DNA of 64,000 bases from Gossypium raimondii (lineage: Eukaryota > Streptophyta > Magnoliopsida > Malvales > Malvaceae): positions 52,409,924-52,473,923 of the forward strand of contig NC_068570.1 in the NCBI RefSeq assembly GCF_025698545.1. The letters are read 5' to 3'. Both the position numbers and the translations under genes were made by a program. This document shows, piece by piece, positions 1 to 10,914 of the stretch (its first letter is position 1; every line of letters starts with the position of its first letter). A model generated the notes under the pieces. That model did no database searches. It was not told the origin of the DNA and was given only the letters and a program-made list of their open reading frames with translations.

Positions 1-1146
1 TCTTACCAACCTGCGGAGGTATGTTATTAGCAACGATAATATTTGTATCATCTCCGATAGAGGGAAATGATTAATTGCAGCCATTAGGCGTTCTGGTGTA
101 CCATGGAGATCTGTTTACTGCATCCGGCCCATCGCGGCTAACTTTCAGTGAGATTATAAGAATGCAGACTGGAAGAGACAAGTTGTGAGAATGGGTAAAG
201 AATTACCTTATCTTTTTAATATAAGTTTTAATGTTTTAGAGTAATACTGTAACTTAAATTTTTTAATACATATGCACCGTACGAGCTAGAGCCACACATT
301 TTTAGCCAAAGAATGGCCCGACTTAAGAGTGACATGGAGGGTTAAACCAACACATCTTTCCGGCAGTGGTTGGGTACCATAGAGCCATGGCAATGGGCTC
401 AAAGTTTTGACGAGGGCTTTCGTTATGGTCAAATGACTACAAGCTTAGTGGAGGGGATCAACGCTGTGGTATTAAAAACACGACATCTTTCAATTTCATC
501 TGTCTTCTCGACAACGTTCTACAGGTTGGCTACCTTGATGCCAAGAATGGGTCAGCAACAAGTGAACCAGATGGAGGTGGGACATGTCTTTGTCGAATGC
601 ATTAGGGATGCAATGGTTGTAAACCGTCGAATCGCGAGGTCGATGACAGTAGAAGTATTTTCACGCCATAATGAAACGTTTCGAGTTACAGAGACCATCG
701 GTTGTCGACCCGGTATACCACCTAGGTCCTATGGAGTTGATCTCTGAAATAGACGGTGCGATTGCAGAAGATTTCAAACACTTCATTTTCCATGTGCACA
801 CGTCGTGGCAGCTTCTGCTAAAGTTGGGCTTAATGTAGAACAATTTATCGATGAAGTGTACACCATCGAACGTACGTTGCATGTATGGGAAAACGAGTTC
901 CCCGTGCTTCTTGACCTATCTACTTGGGAGGTACCTCCGACGACCTTCAAGCTAGTCCCAGACAAAAGGTTGCGTAGAAACCTGAAAGGTCGTCGGCAAT
1001 CATCCAGAATCCATAACGAAATGGACATTAGGGAGAAATCTGATGGGAATTTGTGTGGCGTATGCAGATTAGCCGGTCATAATCGGAGTAAATGCCCTCT
1101 CCGAAACTACCATGTTGGACAATCGTCTCAATCAAGTAGAAATTGA
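1..1146 (+). pseudogene. Mutator-like element (MULE) transposase, 3' part, decayed
   Basis: This is the C-terminal half of a MULE transposase; its 5' part lies outside the window. Translation shows the late-catalytic-domain stretch (WAQSFDEGFRYGQMTTSLVE near 385-440), then a SWIM zinc finger (CDC ... PCAH, about 755-805) and a terminal CCHC knuckle (CGVCRLAGHNRSKC, about 1055-1097). The frame carries in-frame stops at 68-70, 149-151, 343-345 and 745-747. Several of these are explained by C-to-T changes (CGA to TGA, CAA to TAA). A spacer at about 200-280 looks like an intron with poor splice signals. Such proteins cut and paste MULE DNA in the nucleus; this copy cannot make a full protein. It converges on the mobile-domain gene, with only about 160 bases between the two stops. 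Confidence 0.85.
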
Positions 1147-1305
1147 TATGTACTTCATTACATAAAGATGGTTTGAATCACAAAATTGTCTACAATTTGT
1201 TGCAGTTATGGAGCAATTTGAAATTGCAAAATAAAAAAAAACATTATAATTTTATTTACATAAAAAATAATTACATAAATATGAGGTTGTTTATTACAAA
1301 AACCC

Positions 1306-3178
1306 CTAAAATTGATGGTTTGATGGTGTGGTTCTAGGGGTATATTTTTGTGGAGCTCGACGCTCACGTTGTGGGCGATTACGGTTGTCAACGTTCTCCT
1401 TAACAGTATGTTGAGGTGTGTGAAACATAGATGAATAATCATATGTCTCAAATGTCATCGATGAACTTGATCTGGGAGGAGGGGAGTACGACAGCAGATA
1501 TTGGCCGGAAGGAGCGGAGTACTGAGGTGGATACGAGGCCGTGAAATAGTCATCGCCCCCCAATTCTGGATGATAAGAACTATCTTTAGAATGTAGTTCT
1601 GTCTCTAGCACTGGCACTGGCTCTGGCTCTGGCTCTGGCTCTAGTGCATGATGCAGATTTGGAAGGGGTTGCGTAATCTTTTCGTATACGAAGGGACTAT
1701 AATCGACCGCCCACCAAACAGAAATGGTTTCCCTGTCTCACAGTACCACTGTATGTACTCTAACGAGGGCTGCAAATCTGGAGCACGATCCATCTGAGGT
1801 ACCCTCCCGAACCGGTTGTTCCATATCGTAATATATTCTTCGTGCACGTCTCCCCAATTATCTCCATACCTCCCCCTCTTGCTCATCCCATGGATCTCCC
1901 CTAATTGTACTGGCAGTGTCAGGATATACTGTATGCAACCGAACTGCCGGAGTACTCGATTGTCATGATACCACTCCACTACGTTAAAATTGATAATGGG
2001 TGCGCTAATGCACCATAGTTTTGAGTGGACGTGGGCAGATGATGGCATAATTGCCATAATTTCTGGAGCAGAATATGGCATCCAAATGAACTGCACAGTT
2101 AATAACGTTGTTATATTAACGCGGGTCGAGTGAGATAAAATAATAAAATTAAGTTTATATTCGAAAAACTTACCCCCTCTCCAGCATGATTCTCAATCAT
2201 TAGACGATATATCGGAACCGTCAGTGACCTCCTGATACCCGGATTAGTACTCCACCTACGAAAACAAATTGTTAGAATAATATAATATAAAAAAAGTCAA
2301 CTAATTATTATAATGAGTAAAAATTCATCACCTATTAACGAGTGGAAATACATATGATTGATGATGAATGGATGCTAAGAATGGCATCCGGTAAAGTGCC
2401 CACGACTGCAGCAGTATGAGGCATCCGCCTATGTCAACCGCAGAAGGATCTGTCGTCCGACAAAGTTCGCGATACAAAGATGGCTAAAATGCGGACCCCA
2501 ACTGTATGAACGAGTGTTATGCAAATTGGATAATAGGGGTAAGTACATCAAGTGGACCTTACTGCCGTTTGCATCCAGCATGAGTACACCCCTATAAGGT
2601 GCATAATGTAAGCTCGAACAGCCTACATCAACTCCCGTTCATTAGCAGTACTTGGCAAATGCTCAAAATTGACCTTTAGCCATGAAAATTTGAAACTGGT
2701 AAATTTCCACTGACTTGGCGAGCGTCCAAGTAATTCATTGCAAATGGTAGCCGGCCTAGAGATTGAACTTACGCCCGTGACCACATTCCCGTCTATGGGA
2801 AGCCCGAGCTGTACTGCAACATCATCTAGAGTGATGGTACACTCTTCGCACGGCAAATGAAATGTGTGGGTCTCCGGACGCCATCGCTCGACTAAAGCGG
2901 AAATCAAGTCGTATCGCAGATCAAAAGTCCAGATCAATACCGCTGATCCGAACCCGGCTAACTCTAAGTATGGTATTAGGCGTTCATCTGGCTGAAACCC
3001 TACACTATTAACACGACCCCTCAATACGCGGTACGGACCCTGACATTATTAAGTTAGCAAAATAGTTAATACAATATAATTTAATTTAGCAAATAACATG
3101 AAGATCAAATAAAAATTTTATTACCATCTCATTAATAGTACTTGATATGTGATTATTATTATTAATTAGAGAACTCAT
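1306..3178 (-). pseudogene. Plant mobile domain (MAIN-like) gene carried by the MULE, broken
   Basis: The aminotransferase-like plant mobile domain (PMD) is recognisable. Exon 1 (3178-3125) starts at an ATG and reads MSSLINNNNHISSTINEM. Exon 2 begins at 3039 (GPYRVLRGRVNSVGFQPDER) and contains the typical FHLPCEECTITLDDVAVQLG segment. It meets a TAG at 2623-2625 where the family has Gln, and there is a frame slip near 2500. Further exons cover about 2480-2330, 2260-2180 and 2096-1641. The tail (1617-1306) has a Glu-Pro repeat encoded by CTGGCT units at 1611-1642, then Ser/Pro/Tyr-rich sequence ending SNHQF. Host MAIN and MAIL1 proteins act in silencing and genome stability; transposon-borne PMDs are known but their role is unclear. 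The lesions make this copy a pseudogene. Confidence 0.8.
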
Positions 3179-3555
3179 TTCACGCAAATCGCAATCAAAA
3201 AATGAATTCATTAATTTGTTTCAAAAAATCAATAATTCTTGTTAAATAAATACAAAATCAAATAAAATTAAATTATATAAAAGTTACATTATATAAAAAT
3301 TAAATGAGTTAACAACAACTATATGATTAAAAAGTCAGTTATAATTAAACTTTTAATAAAATGATTTTTAATTTTTATAATTAAACTTTTAATAAAATGA
3401 TTTTAATTTTTTTATAAACTTTATATGTTAAACTCACCAAATACTAAACTAAACACAACAACTTATAGCTTAATCCTAAATTACTAATAAATTAAATTTT
3501 AAATAATTAATCAAAAAATTATAACATAATCCTAAATTACTAACAAATTAATTAT

Positions 3556-3866
3556 AAAATAATTACAATATTCATTCAAAAATTACAATATTACAATATA
3601 TCCCGACATTACAATATTCATACAAAATTACAATATCACAATATTCATACAAAATTACAATATTCATACAAAAAATTGCAATATTCATATAAAATTATAA
3701 TATTACAATATTCATACAAAAAATTACAATATTCATATAAAAATTACAATATTCATACAAAATACTAATCCAAAACTATAAATACAAATTTAATTATAAA
3801 ATAATTACAATATTCATAAAAATTACAATATTCATACAAAAAATTAGAATATTCATAAAAATTCTA
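3556..3866. repeat. Degenerate tandem repeat of TTACAATATTCATACAAAA units
   Basis: About 15 imperfect copies of a 16-19 base unit (core ACAATATTCATACAAAA) run through the non-coding flank of the MULE, between the mobile-domain start and the element's right end. The unit length varies because of A-run slippage. No coding potential is seen. Confidence 0.75.
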
Positions 3867-4007
3867 ATCCAAACTATAAACACTAAATATAGATAATTTA
3901 TAATTGATAATTAATAACAAAAAAATTCACAATATCTTCTAAAAATTCACAAACTATAAACTTTTTAAATTATAAATAAAATTATTTACTAAAATAATAC
4001 ATTACCT

Positions 4008-4093
4008 TTTTTTTTTCTTTCTTCTTCTTCTTCTCTTCTTCTTCTTCTCTTCTTCTCCTTCTCTTCTTCTCCTTTCTCTCTTTTTTTTTTCTC
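4008..4093. repeat. Polypyrimidine (CTT/CT) tract
   Basis: An almost pure T/C run made of TTC, TCTTC and CTT units. Read on the minus strand it is a GA-rich tract upstream of the mobile-domain gene. It could be a simple-sequence repeat or part of that gene's promoter. Confidence 0.8.
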
Positions 4094-4184
4094 TACCGTC
4101 CCCATTGCATGTTGGGACCATTTACTTATAGCAAAAAAAAAAACAAACAAACATGAGGGGACAAGACATGCTGCTGGTGCAGCC

Positions 4185-4480
4185 GTGCAGAGGTGGGCAG
4201 AAGGCCACCATTGGCGCCTCTCTATGAGGCACCTTTATTGGCGCCTACCTGATAGGCGCCACCTGACCCGACCCGTTGACCGTATTTTGACCCGTATTTT
4301 TTTAAATTTATTAAAAAATATAAAAAAATATTTTATTCAAAAAAAATATTATTTTTTTATTCATTGGCGCCTATCTAATAGGCTCCAATAAAAAAAGTAA
4401 CCCATTTTAGTAAATATTTTTTCTGACATCCTATTTCAATAAATTTTTTTTTCTTATCCTATTTTTGTAAAAAAACCCGA
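4185..4480. mobile_element. Probable right terminal region of the MULE with palindromic words
   Basis: Two copies of a palindromic word occur here: GGCGCCTACCTGATAGGCGCC near 4240 and GGCGCCTATCTAATAGGC near 4366. They are followed by a T-rich tail that ends near the abrupt change at about 4480. The position just outside the mobile-domain promoter fits a MULE terminal inverted repeat. The left end is outside the window, so neither the inverted partner nor the target-site duplication can be checked. Confidence 0.45.
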
Positions 4481-4644
4481 CAAAGAGGGTTTCTCTCCAT
4501 ATAAGAAGAGAAGCTTTTACCTTGAAGTGTGAGTTGCTAAGCTTCCCTATCAAATAAGAGATGTCACGTCAATCAATCATAGTAAAATTGGACATTGAAT
4601 TTACCTTTGACCTTTCTATTTAGCTTTCCATTTTATAAAAATAT

Positions 4645-5282
4645 TGAGTTATGGCTTGTTTAGTAATACTTAAAAAATATTTTGACTTGAAAAATATTTT
4701 AGAAAAAATTTGTATTAAACAAGTTATTTTTATTGAAATTTTGAGCTTTTGAAATAGAAAATTAAAATTTTAACTTTTCCTATCCCAAAAGCATTTTTAA
4801 TGTTTAATTACTTTTTCACACCTCCAACACTATAGTATTTTCTCTTTCTTTTTTTTATTTGTTAAAACCATTAATTAAAAATAAAATGTATTTTTTAAAA
4901 TAATATAAATGTGTTAATATCTAATTACAAATATTTAATAGTCATATTTAAAATATAGTTTATATATTCTAATTAAATTTTATAAATAATTAATATTTAT
5001 TGCTTAAAAATATTTAAAAGTATATTTCATATATTAAAAATTAACAATAAGTCATAATAAATTATTTTTATATTCTTACTAAAACATAATAATATTAACT
5101 AATTTAAACATTATTTAAATGCATATTTGTTACTTGATAATATCATATCTAAAATGGACATTTTAAAAACAATACCAAACACTTAAATCTTAAACTAAAT
5201 TTATCAAAAATATTTTTCAAAAGTACTTTTCCATAACATTTTTTAAAAGTACTTCTAAAAAACATTGCTACTAGCCCTTAGT
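4645..5282. mobile_element. Probable hAT-type MITE
   Basis: The left end (GGCTTGTTTAGTAATACTT) and the reverse complement of the right end (GGGCTAGTAGCAATG, then runs of AAGTACTTTT) resemble the inverted ends of the widespread plant MITEs that begin GGGCTTGTTTGG. The interior is over 75% A/T by eye and non-coding. Borders are approximate. Confidence 0.45.
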
Positions 5283-6990
5283 ATCAGAAAGTGTCGCTCC
5301 GACCTCTCTTAGTATCACCCTATCATACAACTCTTAACAACCCAACTTGCTACATAAAGACATCAACAAACAACAAATAAGATTATAAGTGAAAGGCTTC
5401 TTGAATATAATCCATATTTCTATGATCAAGTTTGAAACATGACTACCCACGGAAACAAGAATGGACATAATTATGTGGTCGAAATTGAGGTAACTGTAAC
5501 TTAAGATCAACAAAATGTAGCTGTTCGGAATAGGAAAAAACAAAGTCTTTCCTCATTTCATGGCAACCAGAACCAGTGTTCATCTTATATTAAGCTTTTA
5601 ATTAGTAATCTTGCAAGATTTGATTTTTTTTTTGTTAATATGTAAGCATAAACCGAAAGGCCCAAGCTTTTCACAGAATTACATGATCAAAAGATCAGTG
5701 CAGTAGGCAGAAGTGTAAAGTTGAGAGTTTGCTTGGAACATTTTTATATTAGACAAAGGCCCAGTAGAACCAAGCTTGACAGAATTGTGCTAGCTCAGGG
5801 CACCTAAAGTGTTGGTATCCTAGGTAATATCTTATCAAACTGTCGGCAACCTATTTACCAAGTGTGTGTGATCAAGCACGCCCTCAACTTTTGATCTTGC
5901 CCCTTCATTTTCAATGTTAGGGAGAAATTTATGACCATCTATTTTATTTACCCTCATATCTGTCACCGAATCAAACAATTGTCTACTCTTGTTTTGTCGG
6001 CATATAGTTAAAATGTGCTACAGTACATACAGATAATATATGATTATTCCAGTTGATTGAGTACTCATTAACGTTTTAGAAAAGAATTAAAGAACTAAAG
6101 TTCGAGTCTTATTATCAATCTCATTTGATGTCTGATCCATGAGTACCAAAAAACAATGAATGCAATGGATGAAATAAATCTTTTGGCACAGATTTTGGTG
6201 TACAAAAGTCAAAACCATGGAAGGTGGTCCAGTTAGTTTTGGAGAGCCAAAACATTACATTTAACCACAAGGAAGCGGCCAAGGTTTTCACCTTAGCTGC
6301 TACAGCAGCAGCAGTAGCTGTAAGTTCGTGCACCTAGGCAAAATGAAAGGTGGTAATGGGGTATGGGAGGTGGGTCCTTTCTGCATCACCAAACTGCAAT
6401 GCCGCCGAAACCATCTACTGAACAAGGTTGGCAATGTCAACTGCATTTTATGACACAAAACCAAACAAAGCTTAAGCTTTTGTGTAGATAAGGCACCTGC
6501 AAAATGATAAATGTTGGCTAAATATTAGCTATGCTCTAGTCTTCCATGGCCCCTACCATTTAAGAACATGATCAGTCAGCGATATAAGTCCATATCATAA
6601 TCTGGCTTTTTATGTGGGAAGTTCAAAGCAAAACCAACATACATTCCTCTTTCCATCACTATTAGTAGTACTGGAAGGACATCCTTCCCTAATCTTTACC
6701 CTATGTGCTCAAACATTCCTGCTTCATTTCAACTATAGTTTTCTGCATATGGTTTCTCCACAACTAAAGTTTTCAACTTTCATACGCATTGAAAATCAAT
6801 TCTTTGTCAAGATATGGAAAGAGACACCCTTTTTTATCTATGATGAAGTCCAAGGGGAATATAAGGCCCAAAAAATAAGCCCAGGAAATTAAGGGGTGGC
6901 TAAACCAGTAACCAGAGTAAATGCAAATCTGGGGTTGTCTCGTCTCTGCACTCGGCTCCCTCACCTCCTTGGAAAAGCCTAACCCTTAAA
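5283..6990. other. Gene-free interval upstream of the RABA5a-like gene
   Basis: No protein family or repeat is recognised here. A short GCAGCAGCAG stretch near 6302-6315 gives a fortuitous 70-codon minus-strand frame (6121-6333) with no family resemblance. The last kilobase is the likely promoter of the downstream GTPase gene. Confidence 0.5.
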
Positions 6991-7019
6991 TCCTTTGAAT
7001 TTGTATCTCTAAGCCATTG

Positions 7020-9083
7020 ACATTATCATATAATCAGATCCATTGTTAACTCTTTTATTTGATCGTAATTCCTGGTAGAGAAAAAAAGAAGAAGGGTGAG
7101 GGGAGCCTCCTGAAATTCTTCTTATAGCTGGTGAGTGTAAACAAACACGATCTCTTTTTCTTTAGATTTTTAAGTCCCTTTTTTTGTATTAATATTTGAT
7201 GAGATTTACGAATTGGGTTTTGTATTTTGCTTGTTTCTAGATCATTTCTCAATCACATTTTTGTTCTTTTTTCTTACTAACTATTACTTTGTATGTTTTT
7301 GCTAATCTCTGTTTTGTCAATATCTTGCTTAAATTCATGGTTTTTAAGATTTGATCATATCAAAATCGATTTTTTCTGCTCTAATTCATTTGGATATTCT
7401 AGACTTAGTTATAATGGTTCGGCGCTTTTAAGGTTTTTTTTCTTCTTTTATGGAAAGAGTTAACTGGCTGTTCCATATATGAACTTGGTTCTAGCCTTTT
7501 AGTCAATTGCAAAATATAAAATAAAAGGGCAGTTTGCTTGGTGATTTAGTTTCTACTGGTGTCTCTTTGATGCAAAACTGAGTCTAGTATGCTATAATTT
7601 GATCTCTCTTTGCAAGATGCAGATGCTCTACTTTATGATCAAGAGCATATTTTTTTTTCTTTGAATGTTGAAATTGATTTACTTGGATCTATAGCTTATT
7701 TCCTGCTCAAAGTTCTCTAGTTCATACAATCCGAGTTTCTGTGTTTCAGTGAATTTTTATGAGCTGTTGACATAGCAGTAAAAGTTTTCAATCCTTAAAT
7801 TTAACTCTTTAAATGACTCCTATTGAAAAATATATGAAACCTTTTAAAGACTGAGTTTTTCAGCATCTCTAATGATTAAAACAAAGAATAAGACAAAAAA
7901 TAACTTTTTAAAAGAATTCTTACATTTAGAAGTGAAAGCACAAGGGCTTGTTTATATATGAAGTTCTATGTTGTTTCTGTACCATGGTCCAGTGGTAATA
8001 TTCAAAAGATTGAAGTATCACATGTTATCTTATAAGGTCTAGTGCATAGTTGATGCATATTATTCAATCAAGCATCTTATATTGCCCTTGCAGATGATTT
8101 ATTGCTTATGATTAATTTCATAGCTTTATAATTGTTGTTCAAAAGATCTTATCAATTATCAGTTCTTTGCTTCCAAATTTGGCCTCTAGTTTTTTGTTAT
8201 CTAATGACACTTATATCTGTTAACTTTTAAAGTTTATACAAAAATGATGTGATGTTTTACTGGTTAAGGGCAAGGACTAAACATAGGATTAGGAATCTTA
8301 GGTGAGCTATTAATCTGTCACGGTTGTTGGGTGAGTTGTGTTTTTATTTCCAATCGATTATTTGGATATTTCACATGAATGATCTGGCATTTATAATATG
8401 TCCTTGTTTTGAGCTTCTAAAATCTAAGCAGTAGGAGCTTAAGTGGGATTTCAGGTGCGAGGCAAGGTGTTAGCAAGTTGGAGAGATCAAGGTACTGTTC
8501 CTTGCCTTCTAAGGAACTATATAATTAAAAGACTTTAATGAGTTGCATATTACTTGTTTCACTTAATTGTTTGCTTTTCAAATTCTGATAAATATTTTAC
8601 TTGTCTTGAATATTTTAGTCGGAGACAGACAGTTGTTTTACCCTGTACTGTAACGATTAGTACTTTGGTTGGTTTTACATGAGGGCCCTCCTCTTGTTAC
8701 TGCAGGAACCATAACGTACATATTCACTAGGAAAGTGATTAGTACTACATGCGTAGGGCGCTCAGGATAGATTTGTCTATGTTGCAGGAGGGTGAAAGTG
8801 GAGTAGAGTTTATTCCTTTTTTATTCAATTGACCTAATATTTGCTTCACAAGAAAGGTATTTTCATGTAAGCAATTGCTGAATGACACATTTGTACTCTT
8901 TATTCCTATTTTAGCTTCCTTTTCCAGCTTGCCTTTATTCTTTTCTTCGGTAAACCCGTTTCTGTTCTTGAACAGGATACAAGGTTGGTGCTTCTTAGGT
9001 GATAACTTCGAGTACCAGAGAAGAAACTTAATTCCGAGTGCTTTTCATTGTTGATATGGTTATATAGAAGATACACTTGTAAA
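7020..9083 (+). promoter_or_regulatory. 5' leader of the RABA5a-like gene with long leader intron(s) and a micro-uORF
   Basis: A purine-rich leader exon ends at a good donor (ATAGCTG/GTGAGTG, 7130/7131). The coding exon is preceded by an acceptor (TTCTTGAACAG/GATAC, exon from 8976), which implies leader intron(s) across 7131-8975. Inside this span, 8454-8491 is flanked by TTTCAG and GTACTG and could be an optional leader exon. A three-codon upstream frame (ATG GTT ATA TAG) occupies 9056-9067, 17 bases before the main ATG. The splicing is inferred from sequence only. Confidence 0.55.
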
Positions 9084-10030
9084 ATGGCTTTTGTTTCAGA
9101 GGAAGAAAAAACTGAGGATTACCTTTTCAAGATCGTACTAGTTGGTGATTCAGCTGTTGGGAAATCGAATTTACTTGCAAGATTTGCTAGGAATGAATTC
9201 TACCCAAATTCAAAGTCAACCATAGGAGTAGAGTTTCAAACTCAGAAGTTGGATATAAATGGGAAGGAAGTTAAGGCACAGATCTGGGATACGGCTGGTC
9301 AGGAGCGCTTCAGGGCCGTTACATCTGCATATTACCGAGGTGCAGTTGGAGCTCTTCTTGTGTATGACATCAGCAGACGACAGACTTTCGATAGCATTGG
9401 TAGATGGTTAAATGAACTTCAAAGTAAGAACCATGATTAACTTTTGTGCTTTTGTTGATTATACTTATAATGCATACGCAAACCCTCTCATCGTGAATCT
9501 CGTTTCTATAATTTTTTACCGAAACTCACCAATCCAAAATGGGTTAAATTTTGTTTTCTGACTGTTGAGCCATATTGTCGCAAATTTTTGTAACTAGGTG
9601 GTGTTTCCTTTCCATGCCCAGCCACTATTATAGATTTGTTGTTTTTAGCCCATGCTGGCTAAGTACTGAATTGTGTGCTTTGACATTTTGAACAGCTCAC
9701 TCAGACATGAATGTAATCACCATTTTAGTAGGCAACAAGTCGGACCTCCAGGATGCCAGGGAAGTATCCACAGCCGAAGGGAAGGCCTTAGCAGAGGCAC
9801 AGGGTTTATTTTTCATGGAGACTTCTGCACTTGATTCCTCGAATGTAGCGGCTGCATTTCAGACTGTCGTTAAAGAGATCTACAACATATTGAGCCGGAA
9901 AGTTATGATGTCTCATGAGCTCAAGAAGCAGGACGCACCATTGGATGGGAAGACCGTGGTTTTACAAGGGGATGAGAACCAAGAACCTGCTACTGAGGCA
10001 CCCAAATCGGGTGGTTGCTGTTCATCCTGA
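9084..10030 (+). CDS. RABA5A: RAB11-type small GTPase, RABA5a-like
   Basis: Two coding exons, 9084-9423 and 9696-10030, join in phase (A/CT giving Thr114) to encode 224 residues. The ATG at 9084 matches the family start MAFxSEE. GTPase motifs are complete: GDSAVGKS (21-28), the switch I Thr in SKSTIG, WDTAGQE (68-74), NKSD (127-130) and ETSA (155-158). The protein ends GGCCSS, the double-cysteine geranylgeranylation site that anchors Rab proteins to membranes. RABA/RAB11 proteins direct trans-Golgi and recycling-endosome traffic to the plasma membrane and cell plate. Near full-length similarity to Arabidopsis RABA5a is recalled, not computed. No lesion is seen, so the gene is probably functional. 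The intron at 9424-9695 has standard GT/AG ends. Confidence 0.95.
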
Positions 10031-10381
10031 TGCTTATCCATTTTAACGATTTTCCATCAAGTTTCCACTGAATTTGCTGATATTTCTTCTTCTCCATGTC
10101 TTCATTTGTTTGAATAACATTTGTTTTTACTCGGTCATGCTTTGCTTTTATCATATATGGTGGCTGAAGAAGACTCATATGGAATAGAAATTAGAAGATG
10201 TAAATGAATTTGAGGGGGATTGGAAGGGGGTTAAAGAAAAGAAAATCAAATTTAGATGACTATAAATTTTCGATTCCTTCTTGCTTTCCACTTCCCCTCC
10301 ACTTTGTTCTTTCTACCCCCATTTTCCTGCAGGGCTTTTGTTTTCTACTGTTATGTAATATGATGAGACAGTGATTTACGT

Positions 10382-10387
10382 AATAAA
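10382..10387 (+). terminator. Candidate poly(A) signal AATAAA for the Rab gene
   Basis: AATAAA lies about 350 bases after the stop codon, within a T-rich 3' flank. Plant poly(A) signals are loose, so this is only a candidate. Confidence 0.35.
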
Positions 10388-10914
10388 CCATATCTTTTTC
10401 CCTGAATATCTTCTTGCAAGGTATTATCTGTTTCGGTCCATTGGGTCTCATGGTTTTATCCATGAAAAGCACCTCATCGGTTGAAGGTGGTATAAACACT
10501 TGTATCCCCACCACTCGAATGAGCGCTCGTTGTTGTTAGTGACACGGTTTTGTTGACCAAAGATACCTCAAAAGTCGTAAGTTGAAGATGATATAAACCC
10601 TTGTATCTTAGGATCAACTTTAGTACACATCCAACGTGGGATTCACGACTCCTCTTAGGATGACCATAATGCAAAGCAAGTTCTAGAAAAATGGTGGGAT
10701 TAATATCGTTCATTGCAACAATAATACTAAAAGGATAATTGAAGAATTCTTACAGAAGAGAAGAGAGGATTGTTGTGAAGAACAAGCTATAATATTCACC
10801 CTGTTGGCCAATTCAATTGGAGGGGATATAATAAGATAATTCTAAACTCAATTGATGATGTAAGCTCCTAAACATGGTTTAGCTAGGCAAGGCTTATAGC
10901 ATCATCATGGTGAC
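10388..10914. other. Intergenic interval between the convergent Rab and ACR11-like genes
   Basis: Two related stretches (GGTTGAAGGTGGTATAAACACTTGTAT near 10480 and GTTGAAGATGATATAAACCCTTGTAT near 10580) suggest a small duplicated repeat. I do not recognise the family and see no gene. Confidence 0.45.

Noticed and set aside
6121..6333. 70-codon minus-strand frame with an Ala-rich start
   Set aside because: No family, no TATA box at a sensible distance, and the Ala run derives from a CAG repeat.
9048..9083. Upstream start for the Rab protein at 9048
   Set aside because: The codon is TTG, not ATG, and the family start MAFxSEE matches the ATG at 9084.
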